Source: Mesorhizobium sp. PAMC28654 (GTDB taxonomy: Bacteria > Pseudomonadota > Alphaproteobacteria > Rhizobiales > Rhizobiaceae). From it: DNA of 64,000 nucleotides. A program made the translations under genes and the position numbers. The stretch lies in assembly GCF_020616515.1 (NCBI RefSeq), contig NZ_CP085135.1:5069001-5133000 (forward strand), read 5' to 3'. Of the stretch, positions 31,860 through 40,936 are shown piece by piece. Position 1 is the stretch's first letter; the number at the start of each line of letters is the position of its first letter. A model generated the notes under the pieces. It saw nothing but the letters and a program-made list of their open reading frames with translations, did no database searches and was not told where the DNA came from.

Positions 31860-33563
31860 TCAGAACGTCTGTCCGTGGATCATCGCCAAATGTTCGACGA
31901 TCGGTCCGACCGCGAGTGCCGGGAAGAAGGTCAGGCCACCGACGATCACGATGACGCCGACCAGCAGCCCGACGAACAGCGGGCCGTCGGTCGGGAAGGT
32001 GCCCGCTGAGGCAGGAACCGTCTTCTTCGCCGCCAGCGAGCCCGCGATGGCGAGTGCCGGGATAATCACCAGGAACCGGCCCATCAGCATGCCGATGCCC
32101 AGCGTGATGTTGTACCAGGGCGTGTTGCCGCTGAGGCCGCCGAAGGCCGAGCCGTTGTTGGCGGCAGCCGAGGTGTAGGCATAGAGGACCTCGGAGAAGC
32201 CGTGCGGGCCGGCATTGCCCATCGCGGCGACGCCGCTTGGCAGCACGACGGCGATGGCCGTGAAGATAAGCATCGCCAGCGGCAGGCACAGGATGGCGAG
32301 CATCGCCATCTTGACTTCCTTGGCCTCGATCTTCTTGCCGAGATATTCGGGCGTGCGACCGACCATCAGCCCGGCAACGAAGACGGCGACCACGATGAAC
32401 ATAAGGATGCCGTAGAGACCGGCGCCGACACCGCCGACGATGACCTCGCCGAGCTGCATGTTGATCATCGGGATCATGCCGCCCAGCGCGGTGAAGGAGC
32501 CGTGCATGGCGTTGACGGCGCCGCAGGACGCGGCCGTGGTGATGACCGCGAACAGAGCCGAGAGTGCGATGCCGAAGCGGCTTTCCTTGCCCTCCATGTT
32601 GCCGCCGTCGAGGCCGAGCGCATGGACCAGCGGGTTGCCGGCGGCTTCAGCCCAGTAGCAGACGACGACGCCGGCGATGAACAGGACGCCCATCGCGGAC
32701 AGGATCGCCCAGCCCTGGCGCTGGTTGCCGACCATGCGACCGAAGACATTGGTGAGGGCCGCGCCGATGGCGAAGATCGTCACCATCTGGATCAGGTTGG
32801 AGATCGCGTCGGGGTTTTCGAACGGGTGCGCGGCGTTGGCGTTGAAGAAGCCGCCGCCATTGGTGCCCAGCATCTTGATGGCGATCTGCGTGGCGACCGG
32901 GCCGACGGCGATGGTCTGCTGCGCGCCTTCAAGCGTCGTAGCGCTGATATAGGGGCCGAACGTCTGCGGCATGCCGAGCCAGACATAGACCAGCGTCAGC
33001 ACGATGCAGAGCGGCAGGAGCAGATAGAGGGTGGCGCGGGTCATATCGACCCAGAAATTGCCGATCGACTTGCCCGACGCCCGGGCGAAGCCGCGGATCA
33101 GCGCCATCGCGATGGCGATGCCGGTGGCAGCAGACAGGAAATTCTGCACGGTGAGGCCGACCATCTGCACGAAGTAGGACATCGTGCTCTCGCCGCCGTA
33201 GTTCTGCCAGTTGGTGTTGGTGACGAAGCTGACGGCGGTGTTGAAGGCGAGATCAGGCGTGATGGCGCTCATGCCGGCCGGATTGTAGGGCAGCAGCCCC
33301 TGCGCGCGCGGCAGGACGTAGAGCAGCAGGAACCCGGCCAGATTGAACAGCAGCATGGCTACCGCATAGGTGGTCCAATGCTGTTCCTCGCGGTCGCTGG
33401 TTCCGCAGATGCGGTAAAGCCCGCGCTCGAGCGGGCCGAAAATCGGCGACAGAAGCGTGCGCTCGCCGTTGAAGACGCGATGCATGTAGCCGCCAAGCGG
33501 CTTCACAAGCAAAATGATGATCCCGCAATAGACGAGGATCTGTATCCATCCGAAGAGTGTCAT
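31860..33563 (-). CDS. kdpA: KdpA potassium-binding subunit
   Basis: 567 residues, full length, about ten membrane segments. Selectivity-filter-like loops are visible: [14 protein letters not shown] near residue 115, [22 protein letters not shown] near 230 (split here as two adjoining motifs), [14 protein letters not shown] near 350 and [13 protein letters not shown] near 470. It forms the potassium channel-like part of the KdpFABC pump. The gene follows kdpF with a 27-bp gap. Confidence 0.96.
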   Translation of the reverse strand: MTLFGWIQILVYCGIIILLVKPLGGYMHRVFNGERTLLSPIFGPLERGLYRICGTSDREEQHWTTYAVAMLLFNLAGFLLLYVLPRAQGLLPYNPAGMSAITPDLAFNTAVSFVTNTNWQNYGGESTMSYFVQMVGLTVQNFLSAATGIAIAMALIRGFARASGKSIGNFWVDMTRATLYLLLPLCIVLTLVYVWLGMPQTFGPYISATTLEGAQQTIAVGPVATQIAIKMLGTNGGGFFNANAAHPFENPDAISNLIQMVTIFAIGAALTNVFGRMVGNQRQGWAILSAMGVLFIAGVVVCYWAEAAGNPLVHALGLDGGNMEGKESRFGIALSALFAVITTAASCGAVNAMHGSFTALGGMIPMINMQLGEVIVGGVGAGLYGILMFIVVAVFVAGLMVGRTPEYLGKKIEAKEVKMAMLAILCLPLAMLIFTAIAVVLPSGVAAMGNAGPHGFSEVLYAYTSAAANNGSAFGGLSGNTPWYNITLGIGMLMGRFLVIIPALAIAGSLAAKKTVPASAGTFPTDGPLFVGLLVGVIVIVGGLTFFPALAVGPIVEHLAMIHGQTF

Positions 33564-33590
33564 GGGTTTGGCTTTCCGTGCCTGCGGCGA

Positions 33591-33680
33591 TCAGAAGCGT
33601 TCTGGGCGAACGAGGGCGTATGTCAGGTAGGCAAGCAGGAACAGCGTCACACCGCCACCGAGGATATAATCGACAAGCAT
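33591..33680 (-). CDS. kdpF: KdpF small subunit
   Basis: 29 residues, MLVDYILGGGVTLFLLAYLT followed by YALVRPERF, from ATG at 33678-33680 with AAAGGA seven bases upstream. A single transmembrane helix with the C-terminal RPERF is the KdpF hallmark; the peptide stabilises the KdpFABC complex. Confidence 0.93.
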   Translation of the reverse strand: MLVDYILGGGVTLFLLAYLTYALVRPERF

Positions 33681-33695
33681 GGTTCGATCCTTTGC

Positions 33696-33776
33696 TTAAA
33701 TTCTGTCACAGGCTTTGACGTAGACGAGGGCCAGGGAAAAAAACAAAAGCCCTAACCCGACAAGAATGATGTCCAT
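33696..33776 (-). CDS. 26-residue membrane peptide upstream of kdpF
   Basis: Reads MDIILVGLGLLFFSLALVYV then KACDRI, stop TAA. AAGGAACAGCGTG precedes the ATG. One transmembrane helix ending in a short charged tail. It lies 15 bp before kdpF on the same strand. Similar tiny ORFs precede kdpF in some other proteobacteria, to my recollection. It may be a leader or an extra subunit-like peptide. Confidence 0.7.
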   Translation of the reverse strand: MDIILVGLGLLFFSLALVYVKACDRI

Positions 33777-34185
33777 CACGCTGTTCCTTATTTCTGCTTG
33801 TATTTCGCGCCCTTGGTCGAAGGGCTCGCAATACCGTGAAAACGGACCGCTCCATTTTCAAATGGCACGGCGCCCGAAATCTTTCTCAGGCGGAATATGG
33901 ACCCGATCGCCATAAAGGTTCGAGACGGGGCGGTGCGGAAAGAAATAGGAATTTTATATAGATTTTGGGTGGGCTCTGCCGCCGGACAGGCGCAGGCGGG
34001 TCATGTTGGTTGGCGTTTTCGCTGGCTACCACTCGCCGGAGCCACACGATGGTGGGCAGCGAAAACGGCACGCCCCGCCTTCGGCGCCAGAGTCCGTGTC
34101 GGCTTGCCTCACGACGTCAATGTATCTTCCGGGCGATGAGAAGAATGGCGCGTCAAGCCGTTTGGCCCTTGCGCTACATGGCTCC
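33777..34185. other. Intergenic region upstream of the kdp operon
   Basis: 409 bp without a supported gene. It should contain the kdp promoter and KdpE operator, reading towards lower coordinates. A/T-rich patches at about 33780-33800 and 33930-33960 are candidate promoter areas; I cannot define a KdpE site by eye. Confidence 0.5.
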
Positions 34186-34434
34186 TCAAGGATGCGGGAC
34201 GCAGCGATAGGTACGCTTAGACCCACCCAGCTTCGCGTTGCTGCTGACGCTTCGATTGGCGCCGGCCTTGACTTCCTTGACTTGGCCCTTGGGACAACTG
34301 CCGTCGTCGACGAGCACCGCCTGGCCTGCGTGTAGCCTGCCATTGCCAGGTTCATGGCGCAGTATCTGCACGCCAGCAGCAGCCTGCGCGACGCCAAGCA
34401 TGCCAATCAAAAACGCTCCGGCTATTCTTCTCAT
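34186..34434 (-). CDS. Small secreted protein, DUF6719-like
   Basis: 82 residues with GAGGA just before the ATG. The signal peptide is RIAGAFLIGMLGVAQAAAG. The mature part reads HEPGNGRLHAGQAVLVDDGS, CPKGQVKEVKAG and RTYRCVPHP, with two cysteines able to form a disulfide. This matches what I recall of the DUF6719 family; function unknown. Confidence 0.65.
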   Translation of the reverse strand: MRRIAGAFLIGMLGVAQAAAGVQILRHEPGNGRLHAGQAVLVDDGSCPKGQVKEVKAGANRSVSSNAKLGGSKRTYRCVPHP

Positions 34435-34716
34435 GATTCCTCACCCGCTGGTTGCAGGCGGCACGCTAGCATCGGCCCCGAACGGGGCACAACAAGAGCC
34501 GTGCTTCCGGTAGAACACGTTATCTCGATCGGTGCGGATCAAAAGGGCGAGCCGAGGATGGGATATGATAAAGGGCTCTTTCGCCAGATGGTGCCGAGAA
34601 AATATTGGCGGCGGTTAGGGTTAGAATTCTGCTAGCGTTGGCTCTCATCTGCTACCACTGTGCCGCAACGCGATTGTCCAACCGCAGGTCGCTCGCCCTG
34701 CAATGAGAGCTCAACA

Positions 34717-35154
34717 ATGAAGGAAGTCGAACACATTCCCAACCCGCGAATTAAGGAACGCGAGAAGATCGGGCCGCATCTTACCAAGCATGAACAAGTG
34801 GGCCTGAACGGGCGAATAGCCCTCATCATCACCAACTCTGTCGGCACGATGTGGTGCGCCTATGTCTTCGCGGTGATCGCCCTTATCAGCTTGCCCGCCG
34901 CCATCCAGGGCGGAGTGGCAACGCTGATCGCCTGGATCGCCCAGACATTCCTGCAACTCGTGCTGCTGTCCGTGATCATGGTGGGCCAAAAGGTTTCGGC
35001 CGCCGCCTCCGACAAGCAGGCGCTACAGACCTACAGGGACGCCGAGGCGCTGTTGAAGATCCAGGACGAGGTGCACCGGCTCATCAAGATCAACAATGAC
35101 CTGACCGAAGAGATTCATCGCGCGGTTGCGATTAAGGGAGCGCCAGCGGCGTAG
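34717..35154 (+). CDS. Membrane protein, DUF1003-like layout
   Basis: 145 residues from ATG at 34717 (weak GAGAG upstream). Two adjacent transmembrane segments at about residues 45-62 and 68-90 (AYVFAVIALISLPAAI and LIAWIAQTFLQLVLLSVIMV) are followed by a C-terminal helix with DKQALQTYRDAEALLKIQDE. This order resembles DUF1003 proteins, but the assignment is by layout only. Probably the last chromosomal gene before the accessory region. Confidence 0.6.
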   Translation: MKEVEHIPNPRIKEREKIGPHLTKHEQVGLNGRIALIITNSVGTMWCAYVFAVIALISLPAAIQGGVATLIAWIAQTFLQLVLLSVIMVGQKVSAAASDKQALQTYRDAEALLKIQDEVHRLIKINNDLTEEIHRAVAIKGAPAA

Positions 35155-35337
35155 GACTTGCCGGGTGGGAGACCCGAGCCCGGCTGAGCGAACTGGCACC
35201 TAAGGGAGTCTGTCTATCGCGTAGCGCCGTCGATCTGCAAACGGCTGGTGGCAGCCGCCCAATGACTGTACCGATGAGCTTGACGCGACAACTGGATCGC
35301 CGCAGCGTCGGCATCTGATCGAACTTTCCTGGGCTCG

Positions 35338-36318
35338 ATGCAAATTATTTTAAAATGGAAGCGGATGGCGGACTGTATCGACGACTTCTTGTCGGAAATC
35401 GAGTCGATTGCACCTGCCTACGATATGCCGTTGTTCTGCTTTGTGGCTATCAGGAAACCTGATGGGCATCACATTATGCAGGCGCGTCTTCTCCTTCTGG
35501 ATGCCGCACCTGGTTTCAAGCCAAAGGCTGTCTTTGAGACAACAAATATCCTAGCCGGACAGGTTGTGATTCCTCCCACGACACTGCGCTCCTTCTTGGC
35601 GGATTTTGCCGCCGGCAAAGTCAGCGTGGATGGGTTCGACCTGATTTTCGATCATCCTGAACAGGTCAACGCAACTGTGACGCGTTTTCACGACGAGGGC
35701 ACAAGGGAACAACGCCGGCTGCCGGTCCTGATGGTGAAGGGTAACGATCAGATCAGCTATGCCTTGCAGCCTGACACGGATTGGGAATTACGTGCAGCGT
35801 TGCTGCCGTATGACAGCCTGAACGAACTGGCGAATGACTACCGGACCGGCCCTGTAAGTGGAGATGGTGCCAGCTTTGCGGTCGTTCCGGCCCCTGTCGG
35901 GCTGGTGGACTATGATTCTCCCGTTCACGCGACTGAAGCCACTCCGACTGTACGGATTAGTCGCCGCCTCAACCCCCAAGATGTGAGCCTAGGTCTGCGA
36001 GTAGTCCACAACGATGCGGTAATTGAGCGCCGTACAATTGCAGGTCCAGCTATTCAGTGGGAGATGGACGGTACCGTCTTGCGAGGAACGACCAAATTGT
36101 CAGTGCCTGACGGGAGCAGCATTCAATGCATCCTCCGATATCAAGGCAAAGCGCTCCATTTTGGTCATCTTTACGACCATGAGCGATCGACAAATGTCAG
36201 ACGAACTATCCTCCAGGCATTTGACCCGAATTTAGATGCTATTGGGTGTCCGTCGTCAGATCATTTGGCTCAGATTGGATCGCAGATTAGCGGAGTGTCG
36301 GCCTCATCTTGGGGTTGA
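35338..36318 (+). CDS. Unrecognised gene, 3' end replaced by an IS3-family element
   Basis: About 301 native residues up to 36242, then 25 residues encoded by the IS end before a stop. Alternative start at 35365 (MADCIDDFLSEIESIAP). No signal peptide or membrane segment. The chain is beta-rich with YDMPLFCFVAIRKPDG, VAIRKP and LKVS-like strands, VDGFDLIFDHPEQVNATVTR and RRLNPQDVSLGLRVVHND. Lower GC than the flanking core genes. I do not recognise it; its place beside defence genes is suggestive only. Confidence 0.6.
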   Translation: MQIILKWKRMADCIDDFLSEIESIAPAYDMPLFCFVAIRKPDGHHIMQARLLLLDAAPGFKPKAVFETTNILAGQVVIPPTTLRSFLADFAAGKVSVDGFDLIFDHPEQVNATVTRFHDEGTREQRRLPVLMVKGNDQISYALQPDTDWELRAALLPYDSLNELANDYRTGPVSGDGASFAVVPAPVGLVDYDSPVHATEATPTVRISRRLNPQDVSLGLRVVHNDAVIERRTIAGPAIQWEMDGTVLRGTTKLSVPDGSSIQCILRYQGKALHFGHLYDHERSTNVRRTILQAFDPNLDAIGCPSSDHLAQIGSQISGVSASSWG

Positions 36319-36320
36319 TG

Positions 36321-37301
36321 TTAAGCGGCGATCTTGCGGTGCTGCAAGCGCCGATGTTGGATGGTTTGGCGTTTGATCCTTTCTCGCTGTTTGATAATGG
36401 CTGCGGCCCTGCCGAAGTAGGCGTCGGCTGGCGTTACGTTGGCCAGGCTCTCGTGGTAGCGTCGATGGTTGTAATGTTCGACGAAGGCTGCGATCTGGGC
36501 CTCAAGGTCGCCGGGCAGAAAGTAGTTCTCCAAGAGGATTCGGTTTTTGAGGGTCTGGTGCCAGCGCTCGATCTTGCCTTGGGTCTGGGGATGCATTGGA
36601 GCGCCCCGGACATGGCTCATGCGTTGGTCCTGGATATAGTCCGCCAGTTCGCCGGCGATGTAGCTGGGGCCATTATCGCTGAGCAGCCGAGGCTTGTGGT
36701 GCACATGGGCCTGGTCGCACCCTGAGGCAGTAAGTGCCATGTCCAGCGTGTCGGTGACGTCCTCGGCCCGCATGGTGCTGCACAGTTTCCAGGCGATGAT
36801 GTAGCGGGAGTAATCGTCGAGCACGGTCGACAGGTACATCCAGCCCCAGCCGATGATCTTGAAGTAGGTGAAGTCCGTCTGCCACATCTCGTTGGGTCGC
36901 GTCGTCTTGGTGTGGAACTCGTTCGCCGCCTTGATCACCACATAGGCCGGGCTGGTGATCAGATCGTAGGCCTTGAGGAGCCGGTAAACGCTGGCTTCTG
37001 ACACGAAGTAGCGCGTCTCGTCGGTGAACCGTACTGCCAGTTCGCGCGGGGAGAGCTCGGACTGCTCCAGCGCCAGTTCGATGATCTGGTCATGGATGGC
37101 AGGCGGGATGCGGTTCCACACCCGGCTCGGCGCCGAGGGCCGATCCTGCAGCGCCTCAGGCCCGCCCTCGACATAACGGTCATACCAGCGATAGAAGGTC
37201 CGGCGCGGGATGCCCAGTCGGTCCAGCGTTTTGCGGGTTGGCAGGTGTGACTGCTCGACGATCCTGATGATCTCGAGCTTTTCGGATGCGGGATATCTCA
37301 T
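36321..37301 (-). CDS. IS3-family transposase OrfB (copy A, intact)
   Basis: 326 residues. The N-terminal helix-turn-helix region (SHLPTRKTLDRLGIPRRTFY) precedes an integrase-type catalytic core with DDE residues in WQTDFTYFKIIG, LLSDNGPSYIAGE and QGKIERWHQTLKNRI. The ATG overlaps the orfA stop (ATGA at 37298-37301), so expression is by coupling rather than obligate frameshift. Intact reference for the broken copy B. Confidence 0.93.
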   Translation of the reverse strand: MRYPASEKLEIIRIVEQSHLPTRKTLDRLGIPRRTFYRWYDRYVEGGPEALQDRPSAPSRVWNRIPPAIHDQIIELALEQSELSPRELAVRFTDETRYFVSEASVYRLLKAYDLITSPAYVVIKAANEFHTKTTRPNEMWQTDFTYFKIIGWGWMYLSTVLDDYSRYIIAWKLCSTMRAEDVTDTLDMALTASGCDQAHVHHKPRLLSDNGPSYIAGELADYIQDQRMSHVRGAPMHPQTQGKIERWHQTLKNRILLENYFLPGDLEAQIAAFVEHYNHRRYHESLANVTPADAYFGRAAAIIKQRERIKRQTIQHRRLQHRKIAA

Positions 37302-37672
37302 TCTTGCTCGTCCCCATCCGCGATCATGCTTTTTTTGAGCAGACGGTTTTCCAGTGTCAGATCAGCGACGCATTCCTTCAGCGCGCCGGCCTCCCGGCGC
37401 AAATCCTTGACCTCGTCGCTGGTGGCAGCACGAGCGGTATCACCCGCCAATCGGCGCTTGCCGGCCTCCATGAACTCCTTGGACCAGGTGTAATACAGGC
37501 TCTGCGCGATCCCTTCCTTGCGGCACAGCTCGGCGATGCTGTCTTCGCCGCGCAGCCCGTCCAGCACGATCCGGATCTTGTCTTCCGCTGAAAAATGCCG
37601 CCGGGTCGCCCGGCGAATGTCCTTTACCACCTGCTCGGCAGGCTTCTTGGCACTTGAGGATTTAGGGCTCAT
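37298..37672 (-). CDS. IS3-family transposase OrfA (copy A)
   Basis: 124 residues. Helix-turn-helix of the transposase_8 type (HFSAEDKIRIVLDGLRGEDS, IAELCRKEGIAQSLYYTW), followed by a leucine-zipper-like tail (KDLRREAGALKECVADL). Identical to the copy at 42790-43164. Confidence 0.93.
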   Translation of the reverse strand: MSPKSSSAKKPAEQVVKDIRRATRRHFSAEDKIRIVLDGLRGEDSIAELCRKEGIAQSLYYTWSKEFMEAGKRRLAGDTARAATSDEVKDLRREAGALKECVADLTLENRLLKKSMIADGDEQE

Positions 37673-37757
37673 CTTGGTTCCTTCGTCGTGACGACGAGAT
37701 CAAAACCCTCCTTAATTCACAACCTCAAATCTGGGACACAGGTGCTGACGGGGAACA

Positions 37758-37841
37758 GGCTATAGCGTCGTTCCAAGGGACGGATGTCGGTTCGAGACGG
37801 AAGCGTCCCCAAGGGTCTTCTATTTCGTAGATGACGGGGAG
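37758..37841 (-). pseudogene. Fragment of the disrupted NTPase gene
   Basis: 28 codons continuing the 39084-40007 frame after removal of the IS3-type element and one copy of its GAG duplication. It reads PVIYEIEDPWGRFRLEPTSV then PWNDAIA, and is then cut off by IS copy A. The EDPWG and PWND motifs look like the Walker-B region of a STAND-type NTPase. The remainder is missing from this window. Confidence 0.7.
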
Positions 37842-37869
37842 TGGCCTGCTGCCGGTTTCGGACACCCGG

Positions 37870-38735
37870 TTAAGCTAGCATAGCTTGCTCCTCGAACTCG
37901 TTGGGGCTGAGATAGCCCAGCGTCGAGTGCCTTCGCCGAGGGTTATAGAAGCATTCGATGTAATCGAACACATCTGCCTTGGCGTGATCCCTCGTCCTGT
38001 AGACCTTGCGGGCTGTCCGCTCGGTTTTGAGCGACGAGAAGAAGCTCTCCATCGCAGCATTGTCCCAGACGTTGCCGGACCGGCTCATCGAGCAGGTAAT
38101 GCCGTGATCGGCCATCAGGCGCTGGAACTGCTCGCTCGTATATTGCGACCCCTGGTCCGAATGATGGAGCAGGCTGTCTGGCTTGCCTCGGCGCCAGATC
38201 GCCATGATTAGGGCGTCGGTGACGAGTTGGGCCGTCATCTCGGCCTTCATCGCCCAGCCGACGACACGCCTGGAGAACAGGTCGACGACCGCCGCAACAT
38301 AGAGCCATCCTTCGGCGGTCCAGATGTAGGTGAAGTCGGCAATCCACTTCTGGTTCGGAGCAGCAGCTTCGAAGGCGCGATCAAGGAGATTGTCCGACAC
38401 GGCGGCTCGCTCGCCAGTGTCCTTCGGTAGCCCGCGGCGCCGAGGCCGGGCCGGGCACGCAAGCCGTTCTCCCGCATGAGCCTCTCGACGCGATGAAGAC
38501 CGCAGGAGACTCCCTCAGCCAAGACGTCGTGCCAGACGCGACGGGCGCCATAGGTGCGGTCGCTGCTCTTGAAGCTCCGGTCGATCCTGGGAACGAGCAT
38601 CTCGTCGTGCTGGGACCGGGCGCTGGGGCTGCGGTTGAGCCAGGCATGGAAGCCTGAGCGCGACACATCCAGCGCATTGCACAGCCATGCCACCGGCCAG
38701 ATCGAACGGTGCTTCGCGATAAAGGCGAACCTCAT
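37870..38735 (-). pseudogene. IS3-family transposase OrfB, internal frameshift
   Basis: The N-terminal part runs from 38735 (MRFAFIAKHRSIWPVAWLC), the catalytic part from 38400 to 37870, with DDE residues in KWIADFTYIW, LLHHSDQGSQYTS and NAAMESFFSSLKTE. They are in different frames. One base appears missing from the GGG run at 38449-38451; restoring it gives a continuous RPRPRRRGLPKDTGERAAV. Either a real null mutation or a homopolymer error. Confidence 0.88.
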
Positions 38736-39028
38736 ATCGCATCCCTCGCGAAGTAGGCTGCGGCCTTTTTTAGGATGTCGCGCTCCGCCTTCAGCTTAGT
38801 AACTTCCCGACGCAGCCGGTCAATCTCCTGCTGCTCAGGCTTCATTTGACCATGGCCGGGAAAGGCATGCTGCGGGTCAGCGCTCGTCTCGCGGACCCAC
38901 TTGCGCAGCACATTCTCATGGAGATCCAAATCACGGGCCGCCTGCGCCACCGCAACGCCCCGATCCTTCACCAATCTCACCGCCTCAAGCTTGAACTCGC
39001 GGCTGAACTTCCTTCTCTGCATTCCCAC
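38732..39028 (-). CDS. IS3-family transposase OrfA (NTPase-inserted element)
   Basis: 98 residues. Transposase_8-type helix-turn-helix (REFKLEAVRLVKDRG, AQAARDLDLHENVLRKWV), then a coiled-coil tail (EIDRLRREVTKLKAERDILK). Its stop overlaps the orfB start by 4 bp. Confidence 0.92.
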   Translation of the reverse strand: MGMQRRKFSREFKLEAVRLVKDRGVAVAQAARDLDLHENVLRKWVRETSADPQHAFPGHGQMKPEQQEIDRLRREVTKLKAERDILKKAAAYFARDAI

Positions 39029-39083
39029 TCTCCAGTTCCGTTAAACACCTTATCTCGGTGTCCACGAAACCGGCAGCAGGCCA

Positions 39084-40007
39084 GAGAGGATGTTGGTCCC
39101 CGTAGACTTTCTCTGGACCGCCCTGCACGAACTCATGCCTGATGCCAGGTATCTTCTCGCGAACATCCGCGATGAGCGCCTTGGCTGCCCTTGTCTTACC
39201 GGTGCCGGACGCGCCGGTAATGATTATCGCATGCCGCGTGTCGAGAGCTTCAGTAAGCTCTTCCCAGTTTGTGGGTTTGACAAAACCCTCCAAAGCATCG
39301 GATGCAGCGGCATAGCCGCCCGAGTCTGAAATGACTCTCTCGATTTCGGCACGCTTCCATACTCCATGCGCGGCGCCGCGCATGCGCAACAATGCCTCCC
39401 TGCGCAACGCTTCCCTGCACTGTGCAAGGTTCGTATGAGGAATGCGAAACCGCTCCTTCAAAAGTCGATCCGTACGCAAATCGACTTTCTCTCGGTCCAT
39501 TGATGCAAGCACTGCTAGGCGGCCCGCCGCATCGGGCGGGAGATTCTTTGCCATCTCAGCCGGTATTGTGTCCGGCCATTCGCCTACAACATCAACTCGC
39601 AGGTCCCGTGCCACACCGTCGAGGTCTGCGCTCGTAACAAGCAGATATCGGATTTTGGAGTCTTTTAGGTACTCCTTTGCAGGCTTCCGAACCTTCCCGT
39701 GTGCGAGAAGACGGCTTAGATCCTCATGTTTCCAAGGACCGGTGCTGCGAAGTTTGCATTGAATAACCAAACTATGGCTGTCGAGCCCTATCGTCTCTGC
39801 CAACGCGCCAGGTTCGTCCTCAATCTCTGCCTGAAGGTCTTCTTCCGTCGCTGGTTCCAAGACAACCTGTGATGCGACCTTCCTAGCCAAAACGAGGTCG
39901 AGTGCTATCAGGATGGAAACATCCAGCTGGTAAAAATAGCCCTCCAGGGCCACGCCTCCACTGGATGGCGAAAGCGTATCTTTGTCCCCGCCAAGCGATT
40001 TATTCAT
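39084..40007 (-). pseudogene. Nuclease-like / STAND-type NTPase gene, cut by insertion elements
   Basis: About 307 residues remain here. The N-terminus (SGGVALEGYFYQLDVSILIA, ATEEDLQAEIED, SLVIQCKLR) resembles the Cap4/DUF4297-like nuclease fold with an E-D...Q-x-K pattern. Near residue 260 is a Walker-A motif IITGASGTGKTRAAKALI. The ATG overlaps the abiEii-like stop by ATGA (40004-40007), so this was the third gene of that operon. An IS3-type element interrupts it at 39083 and IS copy A removes the rest. Family calls are from motif pattern only. Confidence 0.7.
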
Positions 40008-40936
40008 CGGGAGTCTAGCTCCCCTTGGAGAACGGTCTCCAGCTGTCCGACCAGCCGCGCCCGCGCGTTGCTTGAGAGCTTATCGAGATTGAGTTGCTTC
40101 CATTTGACTGCGGGCAGATCAGGCGCGCCAGGAACACCCAGCAGGGCCCAATCGGGGTCACCGCGTTTGAACCCGAGCAGAAACTCTTTGTGCGCGTCTG
40201 GCATGCCACCCGCGATCGCGGCTATCAGCCCCTCGCGGGCAGACAGCAATTCCTCAAGTGCAACAGGCTCTGCGGTCATGCCGTCAAATCCTTGCGCGAA
40301 CTCCTGCGCAATATCCTTGCGGCGAGGCACGAGAACTTCGGAGATCGGTCTGTCATGACTGATCAGGTAGACAATAAAGGCACGGCGCAGGTCGTCGCTG
40401 ATGCCTTCGTTCGCCAGCAGGTCGCGCACGTCAAAGAGATCGCGCGGATGCTGCCGGTCAAGGGCCGCCATGATTTTGCCTGCGTAGAGATCGGGAAACG
40501 ATACAACCTGGATTTCCGCGAACCCGAAGGCATCCTCTACACCCTGCGAAACCGCGCGGGTTTCCGGCTCGAACACGCATCCGCGCAGGACGGGCGTTAC
40601 TTCAATTTTGATCTGGGCATCAGGCCGTTGGACGGTCAGCTTGGTTACAATTTGCTCGCGGGCATTGATGACTTCTGTGACGCGCACGCCGCGCATCGCA
40701 CTCCGAATGGCCGCAGCCATGCGCTTCATGGCGGCATCGATTGCGGCGAGCGATTCCGGACGTGGCGCGACTGGCAGGTAGGTGAGGTCGATATCGACGG
40801 ACAGGCGCGGCATGTCCCGCACGAACAGGTTGATGGCCGTCCCGCCTTTCAGGGCGAAATCCTTTTCGGCGGCGACGAAGGGAATCACTTCGACAAGTAG
40901 CGCCACCTGACGCCTGTATCGCTCAGACAGGGGCAT
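40004..40936 (-). CDS. AbiEii/AbiGii-type nucleotidyltransferase toxin
   Basis: 310 residues. The nucleotidyltransferase motif is LKGGTAINLF followed by RLSVDIDLTYLP (about residues 29-55), and later FPDLYAGKIMAALDRQHPRD and LFDVRDLL, typical of the AbiEii/AbiGii toxin family. AbiE toxins are bacteriostatic and part of a type IV toxin-antitoxin/abortive-infection system. It overlaps the AbiEi-like gene by 14 bp and the following NTPase gene by 4 bp, giving a tightly coupled three-gene unit. Looks intact. Confidence 0.9.
   Translation of the reverse strand: MPLSERYRRQVALLVEVIPFVAAEKDFALKGGTAINLFVRDMPRLSVDIDLTYLPVAPRPESLAAIDAAMKRMAAAIRSAMRGVRVTEVINAREQIVTKLTVQRPDAQIKIEVTPVLRGCVFEPETRAVSQGVEDAFGFAEIQVVSFPDLYAGKIMAALDRQHPRDLFDVRDLLANEGISDDLRRAFIVYLISHDRPISEVLVPRRKDIAQEFAQGFDGMTAEPVALEELLSAREGLIAAIAGGMPDAHKEFLLGFKRGDPDWALLGVPGAPDLPAVKWKQLNLDKLSSNARARLVGQLETVLQGELDSR

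Larger units (their letters stand above)
36243..37757 (-). mobile_element. IS3-family insertion sequence, copy A
   Basis: 1515 bp with ends beginning TGGGTGTCCGTC (orfB side, 36243) and TGTTCCCCGTCAGC (orfA side, 37757). Boundaries were set by comparing with copy B at 42705-44221, which is inverted relative to this one. Flanks show no clean target duplication (GCTAT occurs on both sides but offset by one base), and different genes are truncated on each side, so the site has been rearranged. Confidence 0.9.
37842..39083 (-). mobile_element. Second type of IS3-family element, inside the NTPase gene
   Basis: 1242 bp. The terminal inverted repeats begin TGGCCTGCTGCCGGTTTCG at 37842 and are mirrored at 39083. 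A 3-bp GAG duplication flanks it (37839-37841, 39084-39086). Removing the element plus one GAG restores an open NTPase frame. It differs from copies A and B. Confidence 0.92.

Noticed and set aside
36238..37763. 5-bp GCTAT target duplication around IS copy A
   Set aside because: It needs one extra base at the right end that copy B lacks. Rejoining would also run two unrelated genes over each other's antisense strand for about 150 bp. Probably chance.
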